A stretch of 64,000 nt of DNA from Lactobacillus gallinarum DSM 10532 = JCM 2011 (GCF_001434975.1 NZ_AZEL01000004.1:1-64000), one strand, 5' to 3'. Positions 16,926 to 27,112 are shown, counted from the first letter of the stretch. Notes: generated by a model not told the origin, from the letters alone. Numbers and translations: made by a program.

Positions 16926-17375
16926 TTAATTTACCCATTCAGTGATTTTACTGTCATTTTCAGCTACGCCAATCACATTTAAATCTTTAGCCCATTTTTT
17001 AAAGTGGTTAACATATGCCTTGCGATTAGCTCCTGCGGAAGTAAAGAATGAGGCTACTTCTCCTTGATATCCCTTCATTTGATCTAATAAGGTCTTGATT
17101 GGAGTTGCTGGATAGCCTGACCAAACAGGACTACCAATTAAAATTAAATCATAATTATTAAAATCAATATTATCTAGCTTAATATCTGGAAAACTATTGG
17201 CTTGGATTTGATCTAAAGCGATATCATTGGTTTTATATTGATCCGCATCAAAAGTGCCGTCAACAGCATCGACTTCCTTAAGATCACTATCTGAAATTTG
17301 AGTATGAATCTTTTCTGCTAATTTCTTAGTATTGCCCGACCATGAATAATACAAAATTAACGTTTTCTTAGCCAT
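16926..17375 (-). CDS. Flavodoxin-family protein
   Basis: A 149-residue single-domain protein with the FMN phosphate loop Y-S-W-S-G-N-T-K-K-L-A at residues 10-20, the flavin-stacking segment G-S-P-V-W-S-G-Y-P, and F-T-S-A-G-A near residue 112. It should bind FMN and act as a cytoplasmic electron carrier or quinone/nitro reductase. The length is typical of short-chain flavodoxin-like proteins. It stands alone and is followed by a putative small RNA rather than a conventional terminator of its own. Confidence 0.88.
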   Translation of the reverse strand: MAKKTLILYYSWSGNTKKLAEKIHTQISDSDLKEVDAVDGTFDADQYKTNDIALDQIQANSFPDIKLDNIDFNNYDLILIGSPVWSGYPATPIKTLLDQMKGYQGEVASFFTSAGANRKAYVNHFKKWAKDLNVIGVAENDSKITEWVN

Positions 17376-17467
17376 AATTAGCCCTTCCTTTAATTATTTT
17401 ATAGATATAAATAACCTTATAATCATAATTTACCAATTATAGCCGCCAATGTAAAAAGAATAACCTA

Positions 17468-19240
17468 TTAATTTATAAATTGTCTAATTACATTAAGCAT
17501 TGTGTGACCATATTTTTTCAATTTAGCTTGACCAACACCACTTACCTCTAAAAAATCATTTTCATTTTGTGGCTTAATTTTGGCCATATCATGTAAACTA
17601 CGATCCGAAAAGATCATAAATGCAGGAACTCTTTGTTTTTTAGCTAGTTCTTTGCGTTTTTCTCTCAAAGCGTCAAATAGACTCACATTTTCATCTTCAT
17701 CAAAAATTTGCTTCTTCTTTTGAATCTTACTGATCCGCCGTTTTACTATAGCTTTTCCATCTAAAACATCCCAGCCGCGGTTAGTTACATGGAGCAAAGG
17801 GTATTTTGTCCCTTCAATTTTTAAATATCCAGAGGCAATTAAATAGTCAATCAAACTTACAGCCTCTTTTTGACTGACTTTTAAGCTATTAAAATGTTCG
17901 TATTGCTCCGCATGCATTTCCTGCATCCGCTGATTAGTCGAACCAACTAAACATTGAGCTACGACATTTTTACCAAAACGTCCATCAAGTTCATAAACTA
18001 ACGCAATAACCTTTTGGGCATCAGTAGTGATATCTTTCAAATCACCTTGATTAAGACAATTTGAACATTTACCACAAGGCGGACAATCTTGACCGAAATA
18101 GCGCACAATAAATTGTTGCAGACATTCACCGGTATTTACGTAATCAGTAATCGCCTGGAATTTTTGATATTGTAATTCCTTATATTTTTGATCTGCATCT
18201 GATTCTTCAATAAAATAGCGATACTGGTGCAAATCCCCTGGATGGTAAATCATCACTGCTTCACTTTCTTCACCATCTCGGCCGGCTCGACCAGCTTCTT
18301 GATAATAGCTTTCAATGTTGCGAGCACTTGATGCATGAACTACAAAGCGGACATTACTTTTATCAATTCCCATACCAAAAGCGTTGGTCGCCACAATTAC
18401 TTGAAATTCATCAAATTGAAACGCCTCTTGCACTTGTGATCTTTCTTTTGCATTCATCCCGCCATGATAAGCGCCTACTGAAATTTCTTTTTTAGCAAGA
18501 TAATCCGTTAAAGATTCAACTTTTTTACGAGTATTAGTATAAATAATCCCGGCTTCATCAGGATGAGCCTTAATGTATTGCGCAATGTAAAGCTGAGTAT
18601 TTTGCGGAGAATTAACCACCTTAAAACTGATATTGGGACGAGCAAATGAAGTAATAATAAAGTTCTCTCGTTGGATATTTAACTGTTGTCCAATATCATC
18701 TTGAACTGCTGGAGTGGCGGTTGCCGTCAATGCTAAAATATTCGGCTTACTTTTAAGAGAATTAATTCCTTCAAAAATTTGTCTATAAGCCGGGCGAAAA
18801 TCGTGGCCCCACTGTGAAATACAGTGCGCTTCATCCACTGCGACTAAATCAACATCCAAGAAGTTAAGCTGATATCTAAAATAATCCATCGTCAAACGCT
18901 CAGGCGTAATATAAATTAGTTTGATTTTTCCCTCATATGCCTGACGTAAAATAGGATTTACTTCTTCTTGCGGGGTGGTTGAATTCAATGCCGCGGCGTT
19001 AATACCATTTTGTTTTAGAGAATCAATTTGATCTTTCATTAAAGAAATTAACGGTGAAATAACCAGCGTAATACCAGGATTCATTAAAGCAGGAACTTGA
19101 TAGCAAAGCGATTTACCTGCACCTGTTGGCATAACTGCCAAGACATTTTTTCTATTTAAAATTAAATCAATTACTTTCTTTTGACCGGGACGAAAACTAG
19201 AATAGCCAAAAGTTTGTTTTAAAATTTGTTCTGGATTCAT
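17468..19240 (-). CDS. recQ: ATP-dependent DNA helicase RecQ
   Basis: A 590-residue 3'-5' helicase used in recombination and fork repair. Domains in order: superfamily 2 helicase core with Walker A P-T-G-A-G-K-S and [15 protein letters not shown] (the RecQ aromatic loop), a second RecA fold ending in [11 protein letters not shown], a four-Cys zinc site ([13 protein letters not shown]), winged helix, and a C-terminal HRDC domain (about residues 515-590). All key residues are intact and length is normal. Divergent from ktrB. Confidence 0.95.
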   Translation of the reverse strand: MNPEQILKQTFGYSSFRPGQKKVIDLILNRKNVLAVMPTGAGKSLCYQVPALMNPGITLVISPLISLMKDQIDSLKQNGINAAALNSTTPQEEVNPILRQAYEGKIKLIYITPERLTMDYFRYQLNFLDVDLVAVDEAHCISQWGHDFRPAYRQIFEGINSLKSKPNILALTATATPAVQDDIGQQLNIQRENFIITSFARPNISFKVVNSPQNTQLYIAQYIKAHPDEAGIIYTNTRKKVESLTDYLAKKEISVGAYHGGMNAKERSQVQEAFQFDEFQVIVATNAFGMGIDKSNVRFVVHASSARNIESYYQEAGRAGRDGEESEAVMIYHPGDLHQYRYFIEESDADQKYKELQYQKFQAITDYVNTGECLQQFIVRYFGQDCPPCGKCSNCLNQGDLKDITTDAQKVIALVYELDGRFGKNVVAQCLVGSTNQRMQEMHAEQYEHFNSLKVSQKEAVSLIDYLIASGYLKIEGTKYPLLHVTNRGWDVLDGKAIVKRRISKIQKKKQIFDEDENVSLFDALREKRKELAKKQRVPAFMIFSDRSLHDMAKIKPQNENDFLEVSGVGQAKLKKYGHTMLNVIRQFIN

Positions 19241-19336
19241 AAATTTTCCTAACTTATTTGAAACATTTTCTTTATTTTAGCAGAGTCCATCAAGGATTAT
19301 AATTGAAGTATTATATGTAAGAAAGAAGGAAAAAAA

Positions 19337-20677
19337 TTGATACATCTTTTTCATCGACGTATCACATTCTCACTCGCTTTAACTATTGGTTTTTTAACTC
19401 TGATAATTATCGGAAGCATTTTATTATCACTACCTTTTGCAAATAAAGTAGGACAAACAACTAATTATTCTGATGCACTTTTTACTGCTACTTCAGCGGT
19501 TTGTGTTACAGGATTGAGTACAGTTACAACAGCAACACAATGGTCATTCTTTGGTCAATTAATTATCATGATTCTGGTCGAAGTGGGCGGTTTAGGGTTC
19601 ATGACTTTTGCAGTTATGCTCAGTAATTTTGCTCATCAACGAATGAGCTTAGGCGCAAGAATGCTAACTGGAGAAGCATTAAACCTTAATCGTCCTTCTC
19701 AACTTCGAATAGTACAATTGATTATTAAACTTTCCTTGGTCGTTCAACTGATAGGGGCAATATTACTCTTTATCGCTTTAAAGCCGCGATTAGGGATAGG
19801 AAAAGGTATTTGGTATAGCATCTTTCATTCGGTAACAGCTTACTGTAATGCAGGATTTGATTTATTCGGACCATCTCTTGAACAGTTTAATAATAATCCC
19901 TATTTTCTAACTATTATTATGCTTTTAATCGGTGCTGGTTCATTTGGTTTCTTAGTATGGCGTGACTTGTTAACATATCACATTCATCATAAGCTTACCT
20001 TACATACTCGATTGGTATTAACAGTTGGCATAATTATTTTAATATTATCAATAATCGGTTTCTTAATTAGTGAACAAAATCTTAAACAATTTGATGGCAA
20101 TCTCAACGCTGTTCAGAGATTTTTCAACACATTATTTTTAGCAGTAACGCCAAGAACAGCTGGTTTTGCTTCAATTCCTTATACTAAGCTTAGTGCAGCT
20201 AGCATTGTAATTACTATTATCTTAATGTTCATTGGTGGAGCTCCTGGATCTACTGCGGGTGGTGTTAAAACGTCAACAATAGGGATTTTATTCTTACAGA
20301 GTTTAGCAACCTTTACTGGAAAAGAAGCATCATTTTCTCATCGTCGCTTCACTCGTAATAATATTAATCGTGCCCTAACCCTATTTTGCTCTGCAATTTT
20401 ATTAATTATTTTTGCGACACTATTGCTAACTATGACGCAACCACTCTCACCTCATAATGGCATTATCGAAGCAGTTTTTGAAGCAGTTTCTGCATTTGGT
20501 ACCGTTGGATTAACTCTCGGTCTTACTCCACACCTTAATTTATTTGGAAAAATTATTATTATTGCTTTAATGTTTATCGGACGAGTTGGCATTTATACTT
20601 TTATGTATTCTATTTTCAAATCTCATCCTGCTAAACAAAGTTATCGTTACCCAGAGGAGGAAATTATCATTGGCTAA
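19337..20677 (+). CDS. ktrB: Potassium uptake channel subunit KtrB/TrkH
   Basis: A 446-residue membrane protein with the four-fold repeated pore layout of the SKT family. The four selectivity-filter segments are T-S-A-V-C-V-T-G-L, T-A-Y-C-N-A-G-F-D, T-P-R-T-A-G-F and A-F-G-T-V-G-L-T, each with its conserved Gly. It starts at a TTG codon preceded by GAAGG. The downstream gene overlaps by eight bases and encodes the cytosolic gating ring, so the pair forms a KtrAB-type Na+-dependent K+ uptake system. Confidence 0.93.
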   Translation: MIHLFHRRITFSLALTIGFLTLIIIGSILLSLPFANKVGQTTNYSDALFTATSAVCVTGLSTVTTATQWSFFGQLIIMILVEVGGLGFMTFAVMLSNFAHQRMSLGARMLTGEALNLNRPSQLRIVQLIIKLSLVVQLIGAILLFIALKPRLGIGKGIWYSIFHSVTAYCNAGFDLFGPSLEQFNNNPYFLTIIMLLIGAGSFGFLVWRDLLTYHIHHKLTLHTRLVLTVGIIILILSIIGFLISEQNLKQFDGNLNAVQRFFNTLFLAVTPRTAGFASIPYTKLSAASIVITIILMFIGGAPGSTAGGVKTSTIGILFLQSLATFTGKEASFSHRRFTRNNINRALTLFCSAILLIIFATLLLTMTQPLSPHNGIIEAVFEAVSAFGTVGLTLGLTPHLNLFGKIIIIALMFIGRVGIYTFMYSIFKSHPAKQSYRYPEEEIIIG

Positions 20678-21353
20678 TTTACATCAACAACAAAGTTTTG
20701 TAGTTTTTGGTTTAGGAAAGTTTGGCATGGCACTGACCATGGCGCTTTTACAAGCTGATCAAGATGTTTTAGTAGTAGATTCAAATGAAGAGGTCGTTAA
20801 TGATGTCGCTCATTTGGTTACACATGCTGTAATTGCTGACGCTACTGATGAAGAGGAATTACGTGATCTTGATATCGGTTCTTTTGATCACGTTTTCGTT
20901 ACTATGGGCGAAAACGTGGAAGGTAGTATTATCACTACTATGTTAGCTAAAAAGATTGGTGCACCAGATGTTACTACCCGAGCTAATAATCATAATCACC
21001 GTTTAGTTCTAGAAAAGATCGGAGCTGATCACGTCATTGAACCTGAACAAGATATGGCCAGACAATTGATTTTTCATCAGCTTCATCCTAATGTCGTCAA
21101 CTATTTCAATCTTTCTAAAAACGTATCTTTAGTCGAAGTTAGCGTTGAAAACCCTAGCTTTTTTAACAAATCATTAGGTGACTTGGACTTCCGTAAAAAT
21201 TACGATGTGAACATCATCGGCATCACTCATAATGGTAAATTGAATCAAGTTCCTCTTGCTACTGACATTATTAATCCGCATGATCGGATCACTTTGATAG
21301 GGTCAAATGAAGCCGTGCAGAAGATTAATGAAATTTTACAAGAAGATAAATAA
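20670..21353 (+). CDS. ktrA: Potassium uptake regulatory subunit KtrA
   Basis: A 227-residue soluble protein: an RCK_N Rossmann domain with V-F-G-L-G-K-F-G at residues 10-17 and the acidic ribose-binding end V-V-D-S-N, followed by a C-terminal RCK_C (TrkA_C) domain from about residue 135. Octameric rings of KtrA bind ATP/ADP, and the C domain binds c-di-AMP, to gate KtrB. I start at TTG 20670, nine bases after GAGGAGG and overlapping the ktrB end; the longer open frame would extend through ktrB coding sequence. Confidence 0.92.
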   Translation: MANLHQQQSFVVFGLGKFGMALTMALLQADQDVLVVDSNEEVVNDVAHLVTHAVIADATDEEELRDLDIGSFDHVFVTMGENVEGSIITTMLAKKIGAPDVTTRANNHNHRLVLEKIGADHVIEPEQDMARQLIFHQLHPNVVNYFNLSKNVSLVEVSVENPSFFNKSLGDLDFRKNYDVNIIGITHNGKLNQVPLATDIINPHDRITLIGSNEAVQKINEILQEDK

Positions 21354-21366
21354 ATATAGAGCATTA

Positions 21367-21397
21367 CAAAAAGCCTTGAGAATTTCTCAAGGCCTTT
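21367..21397. terminator. Bidirectional terminator between ktrA and the lyase gene
   Basis: AAAAGCCTTGAGAA..TTCTCAAGGCCTTTT hairpin with flanking A and T runs. Confidence 0.9.
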
Positions 21398-21417
21398 TAA
21401 TTTGGTCAAAACTTTAT

Positions 21418-22677
21418 TTACTTATAAAAGGTTTCTTCAACGGCATGCGTAATCGCAATTTTATCATGTGCATAAGACAAACCGCCTTGAATATAAAGCA
21501 TGTATGGATCACGAAGTGGACCATCTGAAGAAAGTTCAATAGTTGAACCTTCGACAAATGAACCTGATGCCATGACAACTTCATCTTCATAACCATCTTG
21601 GTGATATGGAATTGGATCAACAAATGAGTTCATTGGTGAGTAATGTTGAATAGCCGCACAGAATTTAACCATTGGGTCTGGTTTACCAAAGGTTACGGTT
21701 TGCACAATGTCGCTTCGTGGATCACTCCACTTTGGTGATACTTGCATCCCCATTTCTTCTAACAATGCAGCTGTAAAGACCATTCCTTTTTGTGCCTCAC
21801 CAGTTGTATGTGGTGCCATGAAGAATCCTTGGTAGATATCACGTAAATAGCCCCAAGTTGCGCCTTCACCTTTACCAGCACCAGGAACAGTTAAACGCGA
21901 ACCTGCTCCATCGATTAAGTCTTGACGACCAACTAAGAATGCGCCACCCTTTACTAAACCAGCACCCGCATTTTTGTAAAGTGAACCTGCCATCATATCT
22001 GCGCCGTAGAAAGTTGGTTCTTCACATTCAGAAAATTCACCATAGCAGTTATCAATAAAGATGTTAACATCAGGACGAACTTCCTTGATGAACTTAAGCA
22101 TCTTTTTGATTTTGTCCATAGTAAAAGTTTTACGAGTTGCATAACCCAAAGATCTTTGAATGGCTACTACTTTAATTGACTTGTCTTGCAAATCTTTTTT
22201 AGCATTTTCATAGTCAACTTCGCCATTCTTTAATTCAGTTGTCTTGAAATTGATGCCCCATTCCTTCATGTTGCCTGGTTTATTACCAGCAAGACCAATT
22301 ACTTCTTGGATTGTGTCGTACGGGGTACCTGTCAAATAGTAAAGAGTATCGCCTGGGCGCAACATACTAAAGAGACCGACAGTGATGGCATGAGTACCTG
22401 AACCGAATTGTGGTCTAACTAAGGCATCATCAGTCTTGAAATAATCGGCATAAATATCTTCGATCTTGTCACGGCCAATGTCGTCGTAACCATAACCAGT
22501 TGAAGGCACGAGATCTTCTTCACCAACATGATGCTTTCTAAACAAATCAAGTACACGTTGTTGATTATATAAAACTTGTTCATCAATCTCATCAATGCGA
22601 GGTTGGATCATTTTTTCTACTTTAGTAACTTTATCACTTAATTCTTGTGGTAAATTTTCTTTCCATGAAAAACTCAT
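21418..22677 (-). CDS. PLP-dependent lyase-like protein (methionine gamma-lyase / aluminium resistance family)
   Basis: A 419-residue fold-type I PLP enzyme of the family often called aluminium resistance protein or YnbB. The PLP lysine lies in G-S-L-Y-K-N-A-G-A-G (about residue 240), and the cofactor Asp in I-F-I-D-N-C-Y-G-E-F (about 200). The true reaction of this family is not well defined; C-S lyase activity on cysteine or methionine derivatives is proposed. It lies 15 bases downstream of the ornithine decarboxylase gene and is probably cotranscribed with it. Confidence 0.85.
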   Translation of the reverse strand: MSFSWKENLPQELSDKVTKVEKMIQPRIDEIDEQVLYNQQRVLDLFRKHHVGEEDLVPSTGYGYDDIGRDKIEDIYADYFKTDDALVRPQFGSGTHAITVGLFSMLRPGDTLYYLTGTPYDTIQEVIGLAGNKPGNMKEWGINFKTTELKNGEVDYENAKKDLQDKSIKVVAIQRSLGYATRKTFTMDKIKKMLKFIKEVRPDVNIFIDNCYGEFSECEEPTFYGADMMAGSLYKNAGAGLVKGGAFLVGRQDLIDGAGSRLTVPGAGKGEGATWGYLRDIYQGFFMAPHTTGEAQKGMVFTAALLEEMGMQVSPKWSDPRSDIVQTVTFGKPDPMVKFCAAIQHYSPMNSFVDPIPYHQDGYEDEVVMASGSFVEGSTIELSSDGPLRDPYMLYIQGGLSYAHDKIAITHAVEETFYK

Positions 22678-22692
22678 TTCTTACTCCTTAAT

Positions 22693-24789
22693 TTATCTAT
22701 CCTTGATAACTTCAGCTTGCACTTTTATGCTGCCATCTTCTTGTGGTTCTAAGTAAACGCCCTGAATTTCTGGTACAAAGCCTGGAAATTTTTCAATCGC
22801 ATGAGCCAAAACTTCAAAGTATTTTTGATCGATCTCTCCCCACTTTTCACCTGGTGCAACGATAAAGACTCCTGGTGGATATGGCAAGGCACCCTCAGCT
22901 GCCGTTCTGCCCACTACATCTTCAAGATCAACTAATTCTGTTTGATCTTTCTTAAAGAGTTGGTCAGCTTCAGCCGGTGTCATTTGGTAATTTTGCATAT
23001 TAGGCTTAGCAAACAACTCTTGCTGCAGGACAAAAGTTTTATTTTCTTTATAATACTCATGCATTTCCTGGCAGAGCTGCTTCAACGTATAACCATGATA
23101 ACGCTCAGGATATTCTTGATATAAAAATGGTAAAACATCCTTTACCAAAGCATCTTCATCATAATACTTTTCAAATTTTAAGAAGGCATCCAGCAAAGTA
23201 TCTAATTCTTCTTGTGAATCACCAGGTGTTAGAAGAAACAGCAAAGAATTCAAATCATTTTTGGCACGAATAATATGATTTTCCATTAAAAATTCTGCAA
23301 CTACCGCACCAGGAATACCGGTTTCTTCATACTTAGCATTTTTGACATCAATGCCCGGAGTTTTAACTGTAATCTTGAGTGGATCGATCATAGCTTCACC
23401 ACTGCCCATTTTTCTAAAGCCATGCCAATCGTCATCTTGACTCATGTTCCAGTATTTAGCTTCATTCATTAAATCAGTAGTAGGAATTTCAGCAAAATTG
23501 TCAGGTACTAATGGCTTAAACAATTTAGATTGCTTTAATAACTTGTGGCGCCATTCAATGCCCATGCGTAGGGTGTCTGCCCACCACTTTTTGTTTCCTT
23601 CACCAGCAGTGACATAGGAATTTACTGTAAGGGATGCATATAACGGATATGCATATGAAGAAGTAACAAACTTCAAATAAGCATGATTGAAATGTTTGTG
23701 GTCCACATAACGCTTTTGCCCTTTAATATGCGAATCCTTTTTCAAAATTTGTGAAGCTTGAGCCATCCCTGCTTGTTGTTTATGCAAGGATTGAGTTACT
23801 AAAATTCCCGGATCATCTGGTCCCAGATTTAAAAGAAGCGGTGACAAGTGTCTCATAATTGGTACAAATTCTTCAAACCCGCCCCAAGCACAGTCAAACA
23901 AAATATAATCGCAAAGTTTACCAATTCGATCTACAATCCATTTTGCATCATAGAATACGCCATCATAGGTTTCTGCCTGCACTATTGCTAATCTAAATGG
24001 ACGCTTAGCCTTGGCTTTTTCTGGATCAACTTTTGCTACTTCAGCTCTAATTTTGTCTTCAGTCAAAAAGTCGGGATCCATCTCACCAATCAGCCCCAAA
24101 GCATTACGATCAGTTGAAATGTAAACCGGCTTAGCACCGCTCATGACCAATGCGCTGTTATACAAGGACTTGTGGTTATTACGATCAAATAAAACCAAAT
24201 CCCCTTCAGATAAAAGTGCGCTGGCACAAATTGAATTAGCACTAGTTGTACCGTTAGTACAGAAGTAAACCTTATCTGCATGATAAGTTTTTGCAGCTAA
24301 TTTTTCAGCATCAAGTGGTGTACCTGCATGAGTCATAGTATCACCCAGCTGAGGCACAGTATCACTAGTATCAGCAAACATTAAATTCTTACCAAAGAAC
24401 TTATTGAAAACAACACCTGCTGGATGCTTATCATAATACTGACCATTATGGTGACCTGGGGTAGTAAAACTAATCGGTTTTGCCTGCGCAAAATTAATTA
24501 GATCAGTCAAAAAACCTGGCACCATTTTCTGTTCATAATTTTTTGCCAGATCAACAATTTTTTCTCGATCAGCTGTTGAAACTTGCCTATCAACTTCAAT
24601 TATTGGAATAGAAAAGCCAGATTGATCTCTTAACGCTTGGGCTTGCTTTTGCGCATTAGGATCTTTATTTTGAATTACAATTGCAGCTATTTCTGCACTA
24701 TTTTTAACTCGATCAATAGGAACTGATTCCCAATTTTTTATTTTGCTTAAATTAACGCCGCTTCCGAACGCTATTTTCAAAAAATCCAT
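22693..24789 (-). CDS. speC: Inducible ornithine decarboxylase (Orn/Lys/Arg decarboxylase family)
   Basis: A 698-residue PLP enzyme of the bacterial wing-domain decarboxylases: N-terminal receiver-like wing (1-105), large PLP domain and C-terminal domain. The cofactor lysine is in T-Q-S-L-H-K-Q-Q-A-G-M (about residue 350), and the PLP-contacting D-C-A-W-G-G-F lies about 35 residues earlier. It converts ornithine to putrescine plus CO2 and consumes a proton, giving acid tolerance. Substrate choice (ornithine) follows the known Lactobacillus enzyme of this length and is not proven by sequence alone. The ATG at 24789 follows AAGGAAAAGC; an ATG 15 bases upstream is less well placed. Divergent from an amino acid antiporter. 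Confidence 0.87.
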   Translation of the reverse strand: MDFLKIAFGSGVNLSKIKNWESVPIDRVKNSAEIAAIVIQNKDPNAQKQAQALRDQSGFSIPIIEVDRQVSTADREKIVDLAKNYEQKMVPGFLTDLINFAQAKPISFTTPGHHNGQYYDKHPAGVVFNKFFGKNLMFADTSDTVPQLGDTMTHAGTPLDAEKLAAKTYHADKVYFCTNGTTSANSICASALLSEGDLVLFDRNNHKSLYNSALVMSGAKPVYISTDRNALGLIGEMDPDFLTEDKIRAEVAKVDPEKAKAKRPFRLAIVQAETYDGVFYDAKWIVDRIGKLCDYILFDCAWGGFEEFVPIMRHLSPLLLNLGPDDPGILVTQSLHKQQAGMAQASQILKKDSHIKGQKRYVDHKHFNHAYLKFVTSSYAYPLYASLTVNSYVTAGEGNKKWWADTLRMGIEWRHKLLKQSKLFKPLVPDNFAEIPTTDLMNEAKYWNMSQDDDWHGFRKMGSGEAMIDPLKITVKTPGIDVKNAKYEETGIPGAVVAEFLMENHIIRAKNDLNSLLFLLTPGDSQEELDTLLDAFLKFEKYYDEDALVKDVLPFLYQEYPERYHGYTLKQLCQEMHEYYKENKTFVLQQELFAKPNMQNYQMTPAEADQLFKKDQTELVDLEDVVGRTAAEGALPYPPGVFIVAPGEKWGEIDQKYFEVLAHAIEKFPGFVPEIQGVYLEPQEDGSIKVQAEVIKDR

Positions 24790-24889
24790 GCTTTTCCTTT
24801 CCATTTTTATTACAAATTACGAATTCAAGTTGCAAAACTTAAATAATTCTTTATAATCTTTTTACAGTATTATGTAGTTTCTGAATCAC

Positions 24890-24918
24890 TTCACAAATTA
24901 CGGTACATATTATATAAA
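24890..24918 (+). promoter_or_regulatory. Promoter of the antiporter gene
   Basis: TTCACA (24890-24895) and TATAAA (24913-24918) with a 17-base spacer, about 100 bases upstream of the permease start, leaving a 90-base leader that contains a short ORF. Confidence 0.55.
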
Positions 24919-24937
24919 TATTGGAGGTTTTAAACAA

Positions 24938-24979
24938 GTGCACTTGCCCTGTTCGCCCCCTGAACATAAAGATATTTAA
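24938..24979 (+). other. Possible leader peptide ORF upstream of the antiporter
   Basis: A strong TTGGAGG (24920-24927) is followed ten bases later by GTG and a 13-codon ORF, V/M-H-L-P-C-S-P-P-E-H-K-D-I, ending at TAA. It contains three Pro codons, two adjacent. Leader peptides that sense ornithine or polyamines control decarboxylase/antiporter operons in enterobacteria (speFL); a similar role here is inference from position only. Confidence 0.35.
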
Positions 24980-25015
24980 ATGTAATTGAATAAATACTTG
25001 GAGGAAAATATTTTT

Positions 25016-26488
25016 ATGTCAGAGGAAATAGAAACCATTAATTTTGAGCCCGGCAAAAAACATTATATGAGCTGGCCGGTCATCGCATTAATCGACTTTG
25101 TTACTATCATCAGTTTTGAAAACATCTTCTATCCATTTCAAAACCAAGGGTTATCTGTAGTTGTATCTTGGATTTTCCTTTTATTTGCCTACGTTATTCC
25201 TTATGCTCTTATGTCCAGTCAAATGGGATTAACGTTTACAGATCAGGCCGGAGGTTTAGCATCATGGGTACGTCATTCATCTAATGACACTCTCGGTTAC
25301 TGGACTTCTTGGATGTATTGGGTTCAAACTGTACCATACTTAGTTGACGTTTCTAACTCAGTCATCGTGTCATTCTCCTGGATTATTCTAGGAAACAACA
25401 CGCTAGACAAGCATATGTCTACTTTCTGGTTTGGAATTCTTACTTTCGTAATCATTTTAGTCTTTATCTTGATTGAAAATGCCATTAAGAATTCACTTGA
25501 ACTGCTCTCATTAATCGGTGGTGGTGCAATGTTCATCATGTCCATGCTCTTTGTTTTACTTGCTGTTTGGGCAGTAATGCATGGTCATCATATTGCCACG
25601 CAACCATTTAACTGGGGTGCATTCAAACCATCATTTAGTTTGCGTTACTTCTCTACCACCGGATTATTAATTTTTGCTATGTCCGGTGCTGAACTTGCTG
25701 CTCCTTACATTGTGCAAATGCGTGATCCTAAGCACGAATTTCCTAAAGCAATGTGGATGTTGGCATTAATGACTGGTTTCTTAACTATCTTTGGTACCCT
25801 AGCTTTAGCAATGTTCTTTAACGCACACCACATCCCACATGACTTCAAGATGAATGGTCCTTACTACGCTTTCCAACTTTTAGGTGAAAGTTTAGGCTGG
25901 GGCAAGGTCTTAATGTACATCTTTGCAGTCGTTCAAGCTATCTTCATGATGGCCCAACTTGCTGTTTTACTTGATGCTTCAAGTCGTGTATTTGCTGGTG
26001 ACGTTGCCGACAGATACATGCCTAAATGGCTTACTGGTAAAAAGGACAAGACTGGTCGTCCAGTTCACTCTTACACTTTGACCTGTGGCTTGGCTTTATT
26101 CTTGCTTTTACTTACTGGTACTTTGCCAAACATCAACTCAATTTATAACTGGTTGTTAAATATTAACGGTATTATTTCACCATACAAGACCTGCTGGGTA
26201 TTCTTCGCCTTTGTTATGCTTCGCATGCACCAAGAAAAGTTCCATTCAGATTATGTCTTTATCAAAAACAAGACTGGTGCTCTAATTATGGGCTGGTGGT
26301 GCTTGATCTTCACTTTCATCTGTGCAACTTTAGGATTCATTCCTCAAGAAGCTGAGGCAACATTTGGTAGTGCTGCATTTAACCACCAATTACTTATGAA
26401 TATCATTACGGTAATTGTTCTCTTCGGTTTAGGATTCTTGCTTCCATGGCTACGTAAGCGCGAAGAAAAACGTGAAATGAATATATAA
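25016..26488 (+). CDS. Amino acid permease/antiporter, likely ornithine/putrescine
   Basis: A 490-residue APC-superfamily transporter with about twelve membrane helices, including F-E-N-I-F-Y-P-F in helix 1 and A-M-S-G-A-E-L-A-A-P-Y-I in helix 6, the unwound substrate-binding segment. It belongs with the GadC/PotE-like exchangers. Divergent placement from the ornithine decarboxylase suggests ornithine-in/putrescine-out exchange, which would complete the acid-resistance cycle. The ATG at 25016 follows GGAGG by 11 bases; an in-frame TTG 30 bases upstream has no RBS. Confidence 0.83.
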   Translation: MSEEIETINFEPGKKHYMSWPVIALIDFVTIISFENIFYPFQNQGLSVVVSWIFLLFAYVIPYALMSSQMGLTFTDQAGGLASWVRHSSNDTLGYWTSWMYWVQTVPYLVDVSNSVIVSFSWIILGNNTLDKHMSTFWFGILTFVIILVFILIENAIKNSLELLSLIGGGAMFIMSMLFVLLAVWAVMHGHHIATQPFNWGAFKPSFSLRYFSTTGLLIFAMSGAELAAPYIVQMRDPKHEFPKAMWMLALMTGFLTIFGTLALAMFFNAHHIPHDFKMNGPYYAFQLLGESLGWGKVLMYIFAVVQAIFMMAQLAVLLDASSRVFAGDVADRYMPKWLTGKKDKTGRPVHSYTLTCGLALFLLLLTGTLPNINSIYNWLLNINGIISPYKTCWVFFAFVMLRMHQEKFHSDYVFIKNKTGALIMGWWCLIFTFICATLGFIPQEAEATFGSAAFNHQLLMNIITVIVLFGLGFLLPWLRKREEKREMNI

Positions 26489-26524
26489 TAAAAAAGGAGA
26501 TGGCTCTAAGCCATCTCCTCTTTG
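26489..26524. terminator. Convergent terminator, overlapping the end of the next gene
   Basis: AAAGGAGATGGCT-CTA-AGCCATCTCCTCTTT hairpin. The minus-strand gene's last codons and TAG stop (26506) lie inside the stem, so both genes share it. Confidence 0.85.
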
Positions 26525-27012
26525 TTTTGGTTGATAAAATCGAATTGCTTTTGAAAAACTTTTTTATCACGTAAATCATACACTGATCCAATCACAGGTG
26601 TTAATGCAAAAGCTCTTAATGTATCAAAGTCTTCTGTCTTATTTGCATAGATATGATGCATTTCCGGCTTAATTTCAAAAATTTTATTCAAATAAGACGG
26701 ACTAATTTCATCAACATATCCTTGCAAAGTAAAACCTACGCTAGTTAAAGTTTTTCGACCACGTAATGCTGTGATAGATACACGATTATGTCTTTTTAGA
26801 TTACGGTAAAAACTTTTTTGATTCGTAGTAGCGAAAATTAAGCGACCATTTTCATTAAAATCGATGTCTATAACATTGGTATGTGGCTCTCCGTTTTCAT
26901 CTACTGTACCAAAAATTGCTGAATGAAAGCAATCTACAATTAAATCCAAAAATTCATCATTACCAATATCATCAGTTAATTCAGGAACGTGTTGTCTCAT
27001 TGTTTTTTCCAT
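26506..27012 (-). CDS. Pyridoxamine 5'-phosphate oxidase-like flavoprotein
   Basis: A 168-residue split-barrel protein. The N-terminal part has the family strand pattern (H-S-A-I-F-G-T-V-D-E-N-G-E-P-H-T-N-V-I-D) and a following R-L-I-F-A-T-T-N-Q-K-S-F segment that in relatives contacts the FMN or F420 phosphate. It is too divergent from true PdxH to be called a B6 biosynthetic enzyme; a general flavin-dependent reductase or haem/nitroaromatic-related role is more likely. An alternative start at the Met five codons in cannot be excluded. Confidence 0.75.
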   Translation of the reverse strand: MEKTMRQHVPELTDDIGNDEFLDLIVDCFHSAIFGTVDENGEPHTNVIDIDFNENGRLIFATTNQKSFYRNLKRHNRVSITALRGRKTLTSVGFTLQGYVDEISPSYLNKIFEIKPEMHHIYANKTEDFDTLRAFALTPVIGSVYDLRDKKVFQKQFDFINQNKEEMA

Positions 27013-27112
27013 TTCTATATCACTCTATTACATCTTTAATAAAGATTTTATTTCTTAAGTGACATATTATTAATGAATATACTACATATTTAGAATAACT
27101 TAATTATTGAAT

